Shown here: positions 1-8,835 of the stretch, one piece after another
How the letters are laid out: each line of letters starts with the position of its first letter
Numbering within the stretch: the first letter of the stretch is position 1
Assembly (NCBI GenBank): GCA_002869145.1
Contig: PKTM01000015.1
Span: forward strand, 62,001-126,000
Direction: 5' to 3'
DNA from: Denitrovibrio sp.
Lineage (GTDB): Bacteria; Chrysiogenota; Deferribacteres; Deferribacterales; Geovibrionaceae
DNA: 64,000 nt
The notes under the pieces: model-generated
Databases searched by the model: none
The model's input: only the letters and a program-made list of their open reading frames with translations
Told to the model about the DNA's origin: nothing
Program-made: the position numbers and the translations under genes

Positions 1-515
1 TCCTTAAAACAGCCAGAAACAGCATTAAAGCAGGACAGGACAGCCAGAAATACACTCCGGAAGATGTCCCTGTTGAGCTTGATTTTAACAGCGGATGTTT
101 TGTAACACTGCATCTGCGAAACAGGTTAAGAGGCTGTATCGGGAATTTTCGTGACGACATTAATGTTGTCAAAAATGTTTCTGAAATGGCATCTCAGGCA
201 GCATTTGCAGACCCGCGCTTTGGTCCGGTTTCCAAAGATGAACTGGGTATGGTGGATATCGAGATATCTGTCTTATCACCCATGATCAAAACATCTGCCG
301 AAGATATTAAAATAGGCAGAGACGGAATATATATTGTCAAAGGACTTGACCGTGGAGTTCTTCTGCCTCAGGTAGCTACAGAGAACAAGTGGGATAGAGT
401 AACCTTTCTGGAGCAGACATGCATCAAAGCAGGTTTGCATCCTAACGCATACACAGAGCCTGACACTGAAATATTCAGATTTGAAGCACTGATTTTCAGC
501 GAAGACAATCATTAA
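1..515 (+). CDS. AMMECR1 domain protein, 5' end outside window
   Basis: The reading frame is open from base 3 and ends at TAA 513-515, so the N-terminus lies upstream of the window. The visible 170 residues show the AMMECR1 signature: a GCFVTL strand, then the family hallmark RGCIG (about bases 128-143), followed by a region ending in FEALIFSEDN. The family is also called AmmeMemoRadiSam system protein A; in that system it sits with a Memo-like protein and a radical SAM enzyme, neither of which is visible here. Its biochemical role is unknown. It ends 16 bases before korA and may share its transcript. An internal ATG at 186 is not the start, because conserved motif residues lie upstream of it. 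Confidence 0.85.
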   Translation, partial: LKTARNSIKAGQDSQKYTPEDVPVELDFNSGCFVTLHLRNRLRGCIGNFRDDINVVKNVSEMASQAAFADPRFGPVSKDELGMVDIEISVLSPMIKTSAEDIKIGRDGIYIVKGLDRGVLLPQVATENKWDRVTFLEQTCIKAGLHPNAYTEPDTEIFRFEALIFSEDNH

Positions 516-531
516 TTAATGAGGAGAGTTT

Positions 532-2220
532 ATGGATAAGTCATACGTATGGAAAGCAGGAGGCCCTGCAGGAGCAGGAATAAGCACCCTCGGCCCCGTT
601 TTCGCAAACATTATTAAAAAATGCGGATACTACTCACACGGGTATCTGGAATATCCGTCACTCATCAGAGGCGGGTACAACAGCTATCAGACTGTCTTTT
701 CCAGAACACCGGTAACTGCACCTAAAAAGAGGATAGATATTTATCTGGCTCTGGCAGATGTCTGCTTCGAGCGAGAAGAGTTTGACGATGACACAATTAT
801 TATTGGCGATTTTGAGAACCTTAAAAAAGCAGAAAATGCAAATGGTGTTAAAGTCGATATCCCTATGAAAAAGATCATAAAAGATATCGAAGGCAAAGAT
901 ATCATGAAAAACACGGTAGCCTTGGGGGCATCTATTGCTGCACTTGGTCTGCCGAAAAAGATAATGGAAGAGGTAATCCGAGAGAGTTATCCTGAAAAAA
1001 TAGTAGAAATTAACGTTAAGGCCGCTGCGGCAGGCTTTGATGCCTGCGAGCAGAAGATAGATGGACTGGATGCCACACCGGAAAAAGGCTGCGAAGAGTG
1101 CGCTATAATGAACGCTAACGATGCAGTTTCAATAGGAGCCATAAGAGCCGGGTTATCTTTTTACAGTACATACCCCATGACACCCGCCAGCTCAATACTG
1201 CACACGCTTGCCAAACACAGCAGAGACTATGGCATCACTGTAAAACATACCGAAGATGAGATCTCAGGCATTTTAATGGCTATAGGTGCATCTCACGCAG
1301 GCGGCAGAGCTATGACAGGCACATCAGGCGGCGGATTTGCCCTTATGAACGAGGGTCTGGGGCTTGCAGCCATAACAGAGACACCTCTTGTTGTGGTGCT
1401 TTCTCAAAGACCCGGACCTGCAACAGGAATGCCTACGTGGACAGAGCAGTGTGATATGCAATACGCAATACACGCTTCCCAAGGAGAGTTCCCAAGGGCG
1501 GTCTATTCCCCCGGAGATCTGGAGGAAGCATATAAGTTTGCAATAGACGCTTTTAATCTTACAGAAAAATATCATGTACCTGTAATAATCCTTCTGGACA
1601 AATTCCTCTCAGAATCTGTTTTTATGTCGGGCGGTCTCGACCCTGATTATGGCGAGGTGGACAGAGGCAACCTCTTCGAAGGCGACAGCGAAAACCCTTA
1701 TAACTATTTTGAACGATACAAGGACGTCAAAAACGGAGTCGGTGCCAGAAGTTTTCCCGGTACTCCGGGAGCATTATATAATGCTGACAGCACAGAACAT
1801 GACGACATAGGTTTTGTTGTGGACACTGCAAAAAACAGAAAAAAACAGACTGACAGAAGGTACAGCAAAATGCCTCATATAGCTTCTGAAATGCCTCTGC
1901 CCGAGCTTATAGGCAAAAAGGATGCAAAGCTTACTTTTGTGTCATTCGGCTCTATGAAGCAGGTACTTCTTGAGGCTATGAAATTCGACGACAGGTTTAA
2001 CTTCATACATTTCCCTGCTGTATGGCCGCTTGACTGGGAAGCTGTCAGTAAGCTTTTGAAAGATAAAAATCTGATAGCATTTGAAAATAATAAAACAGCT
2101 CAGCTAGCGTCACTAATAGCTGAAAATACCGGAATAATGATAGACAAGAAATTTCTGAAATATGACGGAAGACCTTTCTTCACCGAAGAAGTTCTAGAAT
2201 ACGTTAAGGAGGTGCTTTAA
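532..2220 (+). CDS. korA: 2-oxoacid:ferredoxin oxidoreductase, alpha subunit with fused gamma domain
   Basis: Catalyses, with KorB, ferredoxin-linked oxidative decarboxylation (or reductive carboxylation) of a 2-oxoacid, probably 2-oxoglutarate, in the cytoplasm. Residues about 8-190 form the gamma domain with the glycine-rich GGPAGAG segment. Residues about 195-430 form the pyrimidine-binding domain (TYPMTPAS, then HTEDE, GTSGGGF and LSQRPGPATG), followed by a PFOR domain II-like part. At 562 residues it fits the fused gamma-alpha KorA type. A GAGGAG ribosome site at about 521-526 supports ATG 532. The stop overlaps the korB start by one base (TAATG). No ferredoxin-like delta subunit is adjacent. 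Substrate choice between 2-oxoglutarate and other 2-oxoacids cannot be fixed from sequence alone. Confidence 0.9.
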   Translation: MDKSYVWKAGGPAGAGISTLGPVFANIIKKCGYYSHGYLEYPSLIRGGYNSYQTVFSRTPVTAPKKRIDIYLALADVCFEREEFDDDTIIIGDFENLKKAENANGVKVDIPMKKIIKDIEGKDIMKNTVALGASIAALGLPKKIMEEVIRESYPEKIVEINVKAAAAGFDACEQKIDGLDATPEKGCEECAIMNANDAVSIGAIRAGLSFYSTYPMTPASSILHTLAKHSRDYGITVKHTEDEISGILMAIGASHAGGRAMTGTSGGGFALMNEGLGLAAITETPLVVVLSQRPGPATGMPTWTEQCDMQYAIHASQGEFPRAVYSPGDLEEAYKFAIDAFNLTEKYHVPVIILLDKFLSESVFMSGGLDPDYGEVDRGNLFEGDSENPYNYFERYKDVKNGVGARSFPGTPGALYNADSTEHDDIGFVVDTAKNRKKQTDRRYSKMPHIASEMPLPELIGKKDAKLTFVSFGSMKQVLLEAMKFDDRFNFIHFPAVWPLDWEAVSKLLKDKNLIAFENNKTAQLASLIAENTGIMIDKKFLKYDGRPFFTEEVLEYVKEVL

Positions 2221-3041
2221 TGAAACCATTAGACTATAACACCGGAAAAGTACCTCAGTGGTGTCCGGGATGCGGAAACTTCGGCATATGGAACAGTATA
2301 AAAAAAGCTATGGCAGAGACTGAACTGGAACCTCACAAGACTGCACTGGTCTCAGGTATCGGCTGTTCGGGAAAGATGGCAGCCCATGTAAGGTGCTATG
2401 TTTTCCATTCGCTCCATGGAAGAACCCTCCCTGTGGCAACAGGCATAAAGCTTGCCAGCCCCGAGACTACAGTTCTTGTTAACGGCGGTGATGGCGACGG
2501 ATACGGTATGGGTGTAGGTCACCTTATCCACGCCATGAGAAGAAATATTGATGTAACATACATAGTGCATCATAACAAAGTATATGGTCTTACAACTGGT
2601 CAGGCGGCTCCCACTTCACCAGAGGGAACCAAGACTAAGTCGACCCCTTTCGGCGTTGTTGATTCTCAGATCAACCCTCTGATAATGGGGATGGCAAACG
2701 GAGCCACTTATGTAGCAAGAGGATACACAACAGACTCTGATCATCTCTCTGACCTTATTGTAGGCGGGATAAAACATAAAGGGTTTGCTCTGATAGATGT
2801 GCTTCAGCCATGTGTGACTTTCGGCGGTCAATATCAGTACGACTACTATAACGACAGAATTAAAAAGATGGATGAGATCCCCTCCACAGAGGATGCCATA
2901 AAGCTGGCATCGGACACAGACACTTATAACATTGGTGTTTTCTCTCAATATGACAGACCAGCATATAACGAGCTTCATCCGGAGATTACTACCGAGATAA
3001 AAGCTAAAGACGTAACAAAACTAATAAAATCATTTGTTTAA
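2220..3041 (+). CDS. korB: 2-oxoacid:ferredoxin oxidoreductase, beta (TPP) subunit
   Basis: The thiamine-diphosphate subunit paired with korA. Residues 14-19 carry WCPGCG, a typical entry to the Fe-S/TPP region of these beta subunits. The TPP-Mg site is seen as GDGDGYGMG near residues 88-96, followed by HNKVYGLTTGQ, the standard KorB segment. At 273 residues the length is normal. The start overlaps the korA stop by one base, implying translational coupling, and the strong terminator just downstream makes korAB the end of this transcript. No in-frame anomalies are seen. Confidence 0.92.
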   Translation: MKPLDYNTGKVPQWCPGCGNFGIWNSIKKAMAETELEPHKTALVSGIGCSGKMAAHVRCYVFHSLHGRTLPVATGIKLASPETTVLVNGGDGDGYGMGVGHLIHAMRRNIDVTYIVHHNKVYGLTTGQAAPTSPEGTKTKSTPFGVVDSQINPLIMGMANGATYVARGYTTDSDHLSDLIVGGIKHKGFALIDVLQPCVTFGGQYQYDYYNDRIKKMDEIPSTEDAIKLASDTDTYNIGVFSQYDRPAYNELHPEITTEIKAKDVTKLIKSFV

Positions 3042-3042
3042 T

Positions 3043-3073
3043 AAAAAAAGCCCCGCAAATGCGGGGCTTTTTA
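3043..3073. terminator. Bidirectional intrinsic terminator between korB and the permease
   Basis: A perfect stem (AGCCCCGC / GCGGGGCT, loop AAAT) flanked by an A-run on the left and a T-run on the right. It sits 2 bases after korB and 6 bases from the stop of the opposing permease gene, so it can end both convergent transcripts. Confidence 0.9.
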
Positions 3074-3078
3074 TTTAT

Positions 3079-4149
3079 CTATGAACAACAACTTGTTTCT
3101 GGTTCTGGGCTTTTTCTGAAAAGTTTCTGTTTAGCAGTAACCCAGATCACAGCCAGCAGAAAAAGACCGGCTGTAAGATTGAAAAGACCACTAAATGATT
3201 CTTCCTCTCCTGCGAAATCTGTAAAACTCAAACCTGTTCTGAAGTAAAGGAAGTCTGTTCCAAGAGCGAATATAAGTGTAAAAAAGACTATGGATACCAA
3301 ATATATCACAAGTCCTCGCTTGCCAAGCATATTTCTCACAACATTCAGGGCAACCATATTAGTCGCAGGGGCAGCAGCTAAAAACACAAATGCAGCACCC
3401 GGTGAAAAACCGGCGATCAGAAGAGACATAGCCACTGGTATGGCAGAGATGGAACACACATAAAGCGGTATCCCCGCAGCAAAAGCTATCAGGTAGCCGG
3501 ACACAACACCTGCATCACTGCTGACCATGTCTGGAGATATGATCATTGTGATAAATGCCGCCATAAAAAGACCCAAAAGAAGCGGATAGGCGAGATCTCC
3601 AAGCAGGTCTACGAATGCATACCGGAAAATATTTTTGATTCTGTCAGCAAGTGATGCCTTGGCAGGTTCGATTGTTTCACAGCAAGAGCTTGAGCAACCG
3701 CATCCTTCTGTTAAATCAGCAGTTTCATCCGGCTCGTCTTTATATATAAGATCAGTTACAAACCCGGCAAATATAGCCGCCAAAGAAGCACTGACTACTC
3801 TGAAAAGAGTTATTACCCAGCCGAAGACACAGTATGTGGCTATTATAGAATCTGCTCCAGTCATAGGTGTGGATATAAAAAAACTGGTTACAGCTCCTTT
3901 GCCTGCACCGCTTTTTTTCAAAGAAGCTGCAAGAGGTATGACACTGCACGAACAAAGCGGCAGCGGCAAACCAAGCAATGAAGCCTTTACGGAAGGCCAC
4001 AACCCTCTTCCGCCAAGATTTTTTTTGATATAATCATCAGAAATGAACTCCCTCATTACTCCCGCCACAATAAGGCCGAAAATAATGTAACCGTGCATAA
4101 GAAGTGTCATCTCCCAGAATGTATCGAAATAGTCGTAAAAGTATTGCAT
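3079..4149 (-). CDS. ArsP/DUF318-type permease, SO_0444-like Cu/Zn efflux family
   Basis: A polytopic inner-membrane permease of PF03773 type. The hallmark LPLCSCSVIPLA segment lies in the first third, followed by GAVTSFFISTP. A central hydrophilic loop contains a cysteine cluster (GCGCSSSCC) and the C-terminus ends with another CC pair, both plausible metal ligands. Family members related to SO_0444 are annotated as Cu/Zn exporters, so metal export is inferred, not shown. An upstream GTG at 4170 is possible, but AGAGGA five bases before ATG 4149 makes 4149 the better start. It stands alone between a terminator and a 2-hydroxyacid dehydrogenase gene. Confidence 0.75.
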   Translation of the reverse strand: MQYFYDYFDTFWEMTLLMHGYIIFGLIVAGVMREFISDDYIKKNLGGRGLWPSVKASLLGLPLPLCSCSVIPLAASLKKSGAGKGAVTSFFISTPMTGADSIIATYCVFGWVITLFRVVSASLAAIFAGFVTDLIYKDEPDETADLTEGCGCSSSCCETIEPAKASLADRIKNIFRYAFVDLLGDLAYPLLLGLFMAAFITMIISPDMVSSDAGVVSGYLIAFAAGIPLYVCSISAIPVAMSLLIAGFSPGAAFVFLAAAPATNMVALNVVRNMLGKRGLVIYLVSIVFFTLIFALGTDFLYFRTGLSFTDFAGEEESFSGLFNLTAGLFLLAVIWVTAKQKLFRKSPEPETSCCS

Positions 4150-4234
4150 TAAATCCTCTGAAGTAATCACTACTAGATTAATAGGAGTTATTTAAGAAAA
4201 AGTCAACTATGTTATTGGTTCACAGGAAAAACTA

Positions 4235-5179
4235 TTAACTCACAAGATTATGCGGAGTTTCGCCCTTGAAAACCTTTATCACAGAATCACAGCATAGTTT
4301 TGCCATTGCATCTCTGGTAGCGAACGAACCGCTGCCTATATGAGGTGCCAGAACAACATTATCCAGCTTAAAAAGTCCCTCGTCAATTTTCGGTTCAAAC
4401 TCATACACATCTAGTCCTGCGGAAAAGATCACATTGTTTTGAAGTGCGACAACAAGGTCTGATTCCTTTACTATCTCTCCCCTGCCTATGTTGACTAAAA
4501 CAGCAGAGGATTTCATCTGACGAAATGTCTGCATGGTGAATTTATGTTTTGTTTCGGGTGTTGCCGGAGCTGTGATAATAACAAAATCTGACTTGCGTAT
4601 CATATCCTCAAAGCTGACCTTTTTCGCACCGGTAAGCAGCTCTGCCTGAGTCTTTTCAGACCTTGAGTTATACAGTATATTCATATTAAAACCGGAGGCC
4701 ATCTTCGCAACAGCCTGACCTATCCTGCCGAATCCGAATATGCAGAGAGTTTTGCCGTGTAGATCCATTCCTAAAAAAAGATCAGGCTTCCACCCTTTAA
4801 ACTTTTTAGCACGTGTAAACTTTTCGCTCTCGCTGATACGTCTGGCCGCTGCCATCATAAGCGAAAACCCAAGCTCCGCTGTTGACTGGGTGAGAACGTC
4901 AGGAGTATTGCACACAGCAACGCCTCTTTCTGAGGCAGCCTGAACATCGATATTGTTATAACCAACGGCGTAATTTGCCACTATCTTCAGATTTTCACAG
5001 CTGTCTATAAGTTCTTTATCTATTTTATCAGACAGCATAGAGATGATGCCGTCTGCATCCTTTGCTCTTTTTTTAAGTTCTTTCGGGCTTAACTGGTCAC
5101 CTTTGTTATAGTCCAGTTCATAATCTTTCAGGTATTTTTCGATTTCGAACGGAAGTTCCGCAGTAATTAAAATCTTCAT
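4235..5179 (-). CDS. D-isomer-specific 2-hydroxyacid dehydrogenase (glyoxylate/hydroxypyruvate reductase-like)
   Basis: An NAD(P)-dependent cytoplasmic reductase of the D-2-hydroxyacid family. The nucleotide-binding GFGRIGQAVA is near the middle, and the catalytic triad is visible as the Arg of NIGRGE, the Glu of DVYEFEP and the His of APHIGSG. About 314 residues is typical. The frame is open up to 5200, but an AGAGGAAG ribosome site lies just before ATG 5179 and the protein then starts MKILIT, as in relatives. It sits 27 bases after def on the same strand and probably shares a transcript. The substrate (glyoxylate, hydroxypyruvate or another 2-oxoacid) cannot be told from the sequence. Confidence 0.85.
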   Translation of the reverse strand: MKILITAELPFEIEKYLKDYELDYNKGDQLSPKELKKRAKDADGIISMLSDKIDKELIDSCENLKIVANYAVGYNNIDVQAASERGVAVCNTPDVLTQSTAELGFSLMMAAARRISESEKFTRAKKFKGWKPDLFLGMDLHGKTLCIFGFGRIGQAVAKMASGFNMNILYNSRSEKTQAELLTGAKKVSFEDMIRKSDFVIITAPATPETKHKFTMQTFRQMKSSAVLVNIGRGEIVKESDLVVALQNNVIFSAGLDVYEFEPKIDEGLFKLDNVVLAPHIGSGSFATRDAMAKLCCDSVIKVFKGETPHNLVS

Positions 5180-5206
5180 AGCTTCCTCTCTGCATGACAC
5201 AAAAGT

Positions 5207-5710
5207 TTATTTGTATTTTTTACGTCTAAAAAGATCAGTACGCTTAGATATAACACGATCTATGAAAAGCGTTCCGTCGAGGTGGTCTGTCTCGTGCTGA
5301 AGCAGAACAGCCTCGAAACCTTCAGACTCAATAACTCTTTCGTTAAAATTCTCGTCTTTGAATTTTATCAATATCTTTCTAGCGCGATTTACATTTCCTG
5401 TAAAATCAGGAACCGACATACACCCCTCTCTGAACTGAAGCATGCCTTCCCACTTCAATATCTCAGGGTTTATGATGATAAGCCTGCCGTGATGATCTTC
5501 ACATTTTTTATTCTTAGATGCATCAGCAACAACAATGCGGAGCGGTTCGCCTATCTGAGTAGCCGCTATACCTGTTGAATGGCCTGATGCCTCCATTGTG
5601 TCTAAAAGGTCTTGAATAACCTGTTTAGCCTTATCATCAAGGCTTTGCACATCTTCAGCCATCTCTTTCAAACGGGAATCCGGATATATTAATACTTCTC
5701 TTATTGCCAT
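5207..5710 (-). CDS. def: Peptide deformylase
   Basis: Removes the N-formyl group from nascent proteins; a metal-dependent cytoplasmic enzyme. All three family motifs are present: GIAATQIG, EGCMSVP (metal-binding Cys) and QHETDHLDG (two metal-binding His and the catalytic Glu). The 167-residue length is normal. It follows the ACT-domain gene by 3 bases and precedes the dehydrogenase gene by 27, suggesting one reverse-strand operon. The C-terminal tail is short and basic (FRRKKYK). Confidence 0.95.
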   Translation of the reverse strand: MAIREVLIYPDSRLKEMAEDVQSLDDKAKQVIQDLLDTMEASGHSTGIAATQIGEPLRIVVADASKNKKCEDHHGRLIIINPEILKWEGMLQFREGCMSVPDFTGNVNRARKILIKFKDENFNERVIESEGFEAVLLQHETDHLDGTLFIDRVISKRTDLFRRKKYK

Positions 5711-5713
5711 TTT

Positions 5714-6256
5714 TTAAAACTCATATGTCTCGATGTGCCTGATATTAACATCAGTGCCAAGGTCTCTGGATATCTTTTTCAGATCATCCTCCCACCCTTT
5801 CACATCTTCTTCATTTTCTATGATAACTTCCAGAACCATTATATATATAGGGCTTGCTTCGCCCCCTGCAACCTTCGTCTGAAGATCCATAATATTTATC
5901 TTTTTGTCAGCCAGATACTCAGCAATACCATTCACTATACCGGGTTTATCTGAACCGTAAACGGAGATAACATAATGCTCCCCGTCAGGTTTAGGCACAG
6001 AATCTTCCATCACCTGAACATAGACTACAATATCCAGCTCTTCCTCTAGGTTTTTAAAGAGCGCTTTAACCTCTTCCACACTTCTCCCCTCTTTCCCTTT
6101 CACAATGAAAATGGCGGAGAAAAAACCTTGAAGCAGTGTGGAGCTTGAATCCTCAATATTAAATCTGTTGTCATAAAATACTTTTGAAACACCTGCCACT
6201 ATACCCGGTCTGTCCGATGCTATCAATGTAACAGCAAAAAGCTTTTCGTTCCCCAT
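5714..6256 (-). CDS. Tandem ACT-domain protein, GcvR-like
   Basis: About 180 residues made of two ACT domains. The first begins near residue 5 with the SDRPGIVAGVS type of turn, the second near residue 100 with SDKPGIVNGIAE. This arrangement matches the glycine cleavage system repressor-like (GcvR) family, which binds small ligands, often amino acids, and acts through protein partners; the actual target here is unknown. The frame extends to a TTG at 6268, but GAGGTG precedes ATG 6256. It is the first gene of the run with def and the dehydrogenase, and it is divergent from clpC. Confidence 0.75.
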   Translation of the reverse strand: MGNEKLFAVTLIASDRPGIVAGVSKVFYDNRFNIEDSSSTLLQGFFSAIFIVKGKEGRSVEEVKALFKNLEEELDIVVYVQVMEDSVPKPDGEHYVISVYGSDKPGIVNGIAEYLADKKINIMDLQTKVAGGEASPIYIMVLEVIIENEEDVKGWEDDLKKISRDLGTDVNIRHIETYEF

Positions 6257-6374
6257 AACACACCTCAACTACTGATACTAAAAATATTATCAGTCTCCCT
6301 GCACCCTGTGTCAACCTTATTCTATAACAGAAGGGACTTAGTCTTAAATAATAATTTTTTCATAAAGATTACTC

Positions 6375-6408
6375 TTGAAAAAGAGACGTTATCAGCAATA
6401 TAATAACG
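6375..6408 (+). promoter_or_regulatory. Candidate sigma-70 promoter of clpC with inverted repeat over the -10
   Basis: TTGAAA at 6375-6380 and TATAAT at 6399-6404 with an 18-base spacer, 23 bases before the clpC start and followed by a GGAAGG ribosome site at 6411-6416. A 6-base inverted repeat (CGTTAT 6387-6392, ATAACG 6403-6408) brackets the -10 and could be an operator. It does not resemble a CtsR box. The promoter call rests on consensus match and position only. Confidence 0.5.
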
Positions 6409-6426
6409 CAGGAAGGTAAATAAATA

Positions 6427-8835
6427 ATGTTTGAATTATTCACAGATAGAGCAAGAAGAGTAATACTTTTTGCGAGGGAAGCCTCAGAAAGACTGATGCA
6501 AACCTCTATAGATACAGAGCATATCCTACTGGGACTGCTTAGAGAACGTTCAGGGCTTGCAGCAGAAATCTTCAGCCGCAGGGGGATAGACGTCACTCTG
6601 CTTATGAATGACGTAAAAGGTGTGAGCGAAAAAGGGCAGAACCTTATGATTAAAGGTTCGCTCCCTTTCAGCCAAAACGGCAAAAATGTTCTGGACTATT
6701 CTGTTGAGGAAGCGAAAGCTCTTAACAACAAATATGTAAACACAGAGCATCTCCTGCTGGGTCTTTTAAAAGAGAAGAAAGGTAAGGCATCCATGCTCCT
6801 TTCAAAGCTCGGCTTTGACCTTGCAACACTCAGAGAAGAGATTCAGAATATCTCCAGAAACTACACTAAAAATAAAGAACAGGCAGCCACGCCGACTCTT
6901 GACGAATTCGGCCGTGATCTGACCCAGCTCGCCCGTGACGGTAAGCTTGACCCTGTTATAGGCAGAGAGACAGAGATAACAAGGCTGATACAGATACTTG
7001 GAAGGCGAATAAAAAACAATGCCGTCATCATTGGCGAGCCTGGAGTTGGTAAAACAGCCATTGTGGAAGGTTTAGCTCTTAAAATGGCAACTGAAGATAT
7101 ACCTGATTTTCTCCGTAACAAGCGACTTTTTTCTCTGGAGCTTGGAAATGTGGTTGCCGGTACTAAGTACCGAGGTCAGTTTGAAGAGCGGATGAAAAAC
7201 CTTATAAAAGAGATAGAGACTGACGGCAATGTCATTGTTTTCATAGACGAAATTCACACTATAGTCGGCGCAGGTGCAGCAGAAGGCTCTATAGATGCAT
7301 CTAATATGCTGAAACCCGCTCTGGCAAGAGGTGTCTTCCAGTGCATAGGCGCAACAACACTTGGAGAATTCAGAAAGAATTTTGAAAAAGACGGCGCGCT
7401 GAACAGACGCTTTCAGACCATACCCGTTGATCAGCCTGATACAGAAGAGACTGTGCAGATACTGGACGGAGTTAAGAGATTTTATGAAGATTTTCACAAA
7501 GTATTTATCCCTCACGACGTACTGGAAGAGATATCACGTCTCACCGACAGATACATTACAGATAAATTCCAGCCAGACAAAAGTATAGACGTTCTGGACG
7601 AGGCATGTTCAAGGCTGAAGCTGGCAACACGCCAAATGCCCGAAGACATGCAGCGCATGAAACATAAACTTGACCACTACAAAGAGCTTCGTGACGAAAA
7701 ACTGCGCTCTAACGACTACGATGATATACAGAAGTATTCTAAAAACGTTGAACGCTGGGCGAACAAGCTGTCTGTGGCGCAAAAAGAGTGGGAAGAGGAG
7801 CTTGATCTTGACTGGCCGACCCTCACCATTGACAACATCTCTGAGGTTGTAGCACACATGACGGGTATCCCCGTGCAGAAGCTGAAAACCGACGACATGG
7901 CACGCATAGCAAATATAGATTCCGACATAAAAGAGCATATCATAGGACAGAACGAAGCAGTGGAAGCACTCTCCAAATCTGTGAAAAGAAGCTTCGCCGG
8001 ACTCTCTAACCCTTCAAGACCGCTAGGTTCTTTCATCTTCATGGGCCCCACAGGAGTGGGTAAAACCGAAGTTGCAAAAAAACTTGCAGAGATAGTTTTC
8101 GGTTCTGAAAGTGCTCTCATCCGCATAGATATGAGCGAATATATGGAGCGCTTCAACTCATCCAGACTAATTGGCGCACCTCCGGGATATGTAGGGTATG
8201 AAGAAGGCGGAAAGTTAACCGAGCAAGTGAGGCGGAAGCCATATTCAGTAATACTTTTTGACGAGATAGAAAAGGCTCATCCTGATGTACTTAACATACT
8301 GCTGCAAATACTTGATGACGGACACATAAACGACAGCCTGGGGCACAAGGTAAACTTTAAAAATACCATTATAATAATGACTTCAAATCTGGGCACAAAG
8401 CTTAGTATGAACAAAAAGACTCTCGGTTTCGACACAAAAGAGTCACCTGAAACCGGAATAGACTACGATATTTACAGCTCTAACGCTAACAAAGAGCTGA
8501 AAGATAAATTTCCGCCTGAATTCATAAACAGAGTGGATTCACTTGTGGTTTTCAAGCCTCTAGGCAAGCAAGAGCTTATGGATATCATGGATCTTCAGAT
8601 AATAGAGATCAATAAGCGTCTCGCAAACATCGGGAAAAATATTACTGTTGATAAAGATGTCAAAGAACATCTTGTCACAAGCGACTATGAGTACAATTAC
8701 GGCGCAAGACCTATTAAGAGACTTCTCCAGTCACAGATAGAAGATCCGCTCAGTGGACTTATTCTGGAAGGTAAATTTGCCAAGAGGAAAAATCTGAAAG
8801 TGAAATTGATAAAAGATGCCATCTCATTCAGATAA
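6427..8835 (+). CDS. clpC: ClpC-type AAA+ unfoldase, ATPase subunit of a Clp protease
   Basis: An ATP-driven protein unfoldase that would feed ClpP. Residues 1-145 are two Clp N-terminal repeats. The first AAA+ module has Walker A GEPGVGKT near residue 203 and Walker B VFIDEIH. A middle coiled-coil segment (about 410-470) links to the second module with GPTGVGKT near residue 539 and [13 protein letters not shown]. An LGF tripeptide near residue 664 fits the ClpP-docking loop. At 802 residues it is the usual ClpC size and shorter than ClpB. The adaptor gene mcsAB is not in view. The last 20 bases overlap the next gene. Confidence 0.88.
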   Translation: MFELFTDRARRVILFAREASERLMQTSIDTEHILLGLLRERSGLAAEIFSRRGIDVTLLMNDVKGVSEKGQNLMIKGSLPFSQNGKNVLDYSVEEAKALNNKYVNTEHLLLGLLKEKKGKASMLLSKLGFDLATLREEIQNISRNYTKNKEQAATPTLDEFGRDLTQLARDGKLDPVIGRETEITRLIQILGRRIKNNAVIIGEPGVGKTAIVEGLALKMATEDIPDFLRNKRLFSLELGNVVAGTKYRGQFEERMKNLIKEIETDGNVIVFIDEIHTIVGAGAAEGSIDASNMLKPALARGVFQCIGATTLGEFRKNFEKDGALNRRFQTIPVDQPDTEETVQILDGVKRFYEDFHKVFIPHDVLEEISRLTDRYITDKFQPDKSIDVLDEACSRLKLATRQMPEDMQRMKHKLDHYKELRDEKLRSNDYDDIQKYSKNVERWANKLSVAQKEWEEELDLDWPTLTIDNISEVVAHMTGIPVQKLKTDDMARIANIDSDIKEHIIGQNEAVEALSKSVKRSFAGLSNPSRPLGSFIFMGPTGVGKTEVAKKLAEIVFGSESALIRIDMSEYMERFNSSRLIGAPPGYVGYEEGGKLTEQVRRKPYSVILFDEIEKAHPDVLNILLQILDDGHINDSLGHKVNFKNTIIIMTSNLGTKLSMNKKTLGFDTKESPETGIDYDIYSSNANKELKDKFPPEFINRVDSLVVFKPLGKQELMDIMDLQIIEINKRLANIGKNITVDKDVKEHLVTSDYEYNYGARPIKRLLQSQIEDPLSGLILEGKFAKRKNLKVKLIKDAISFR

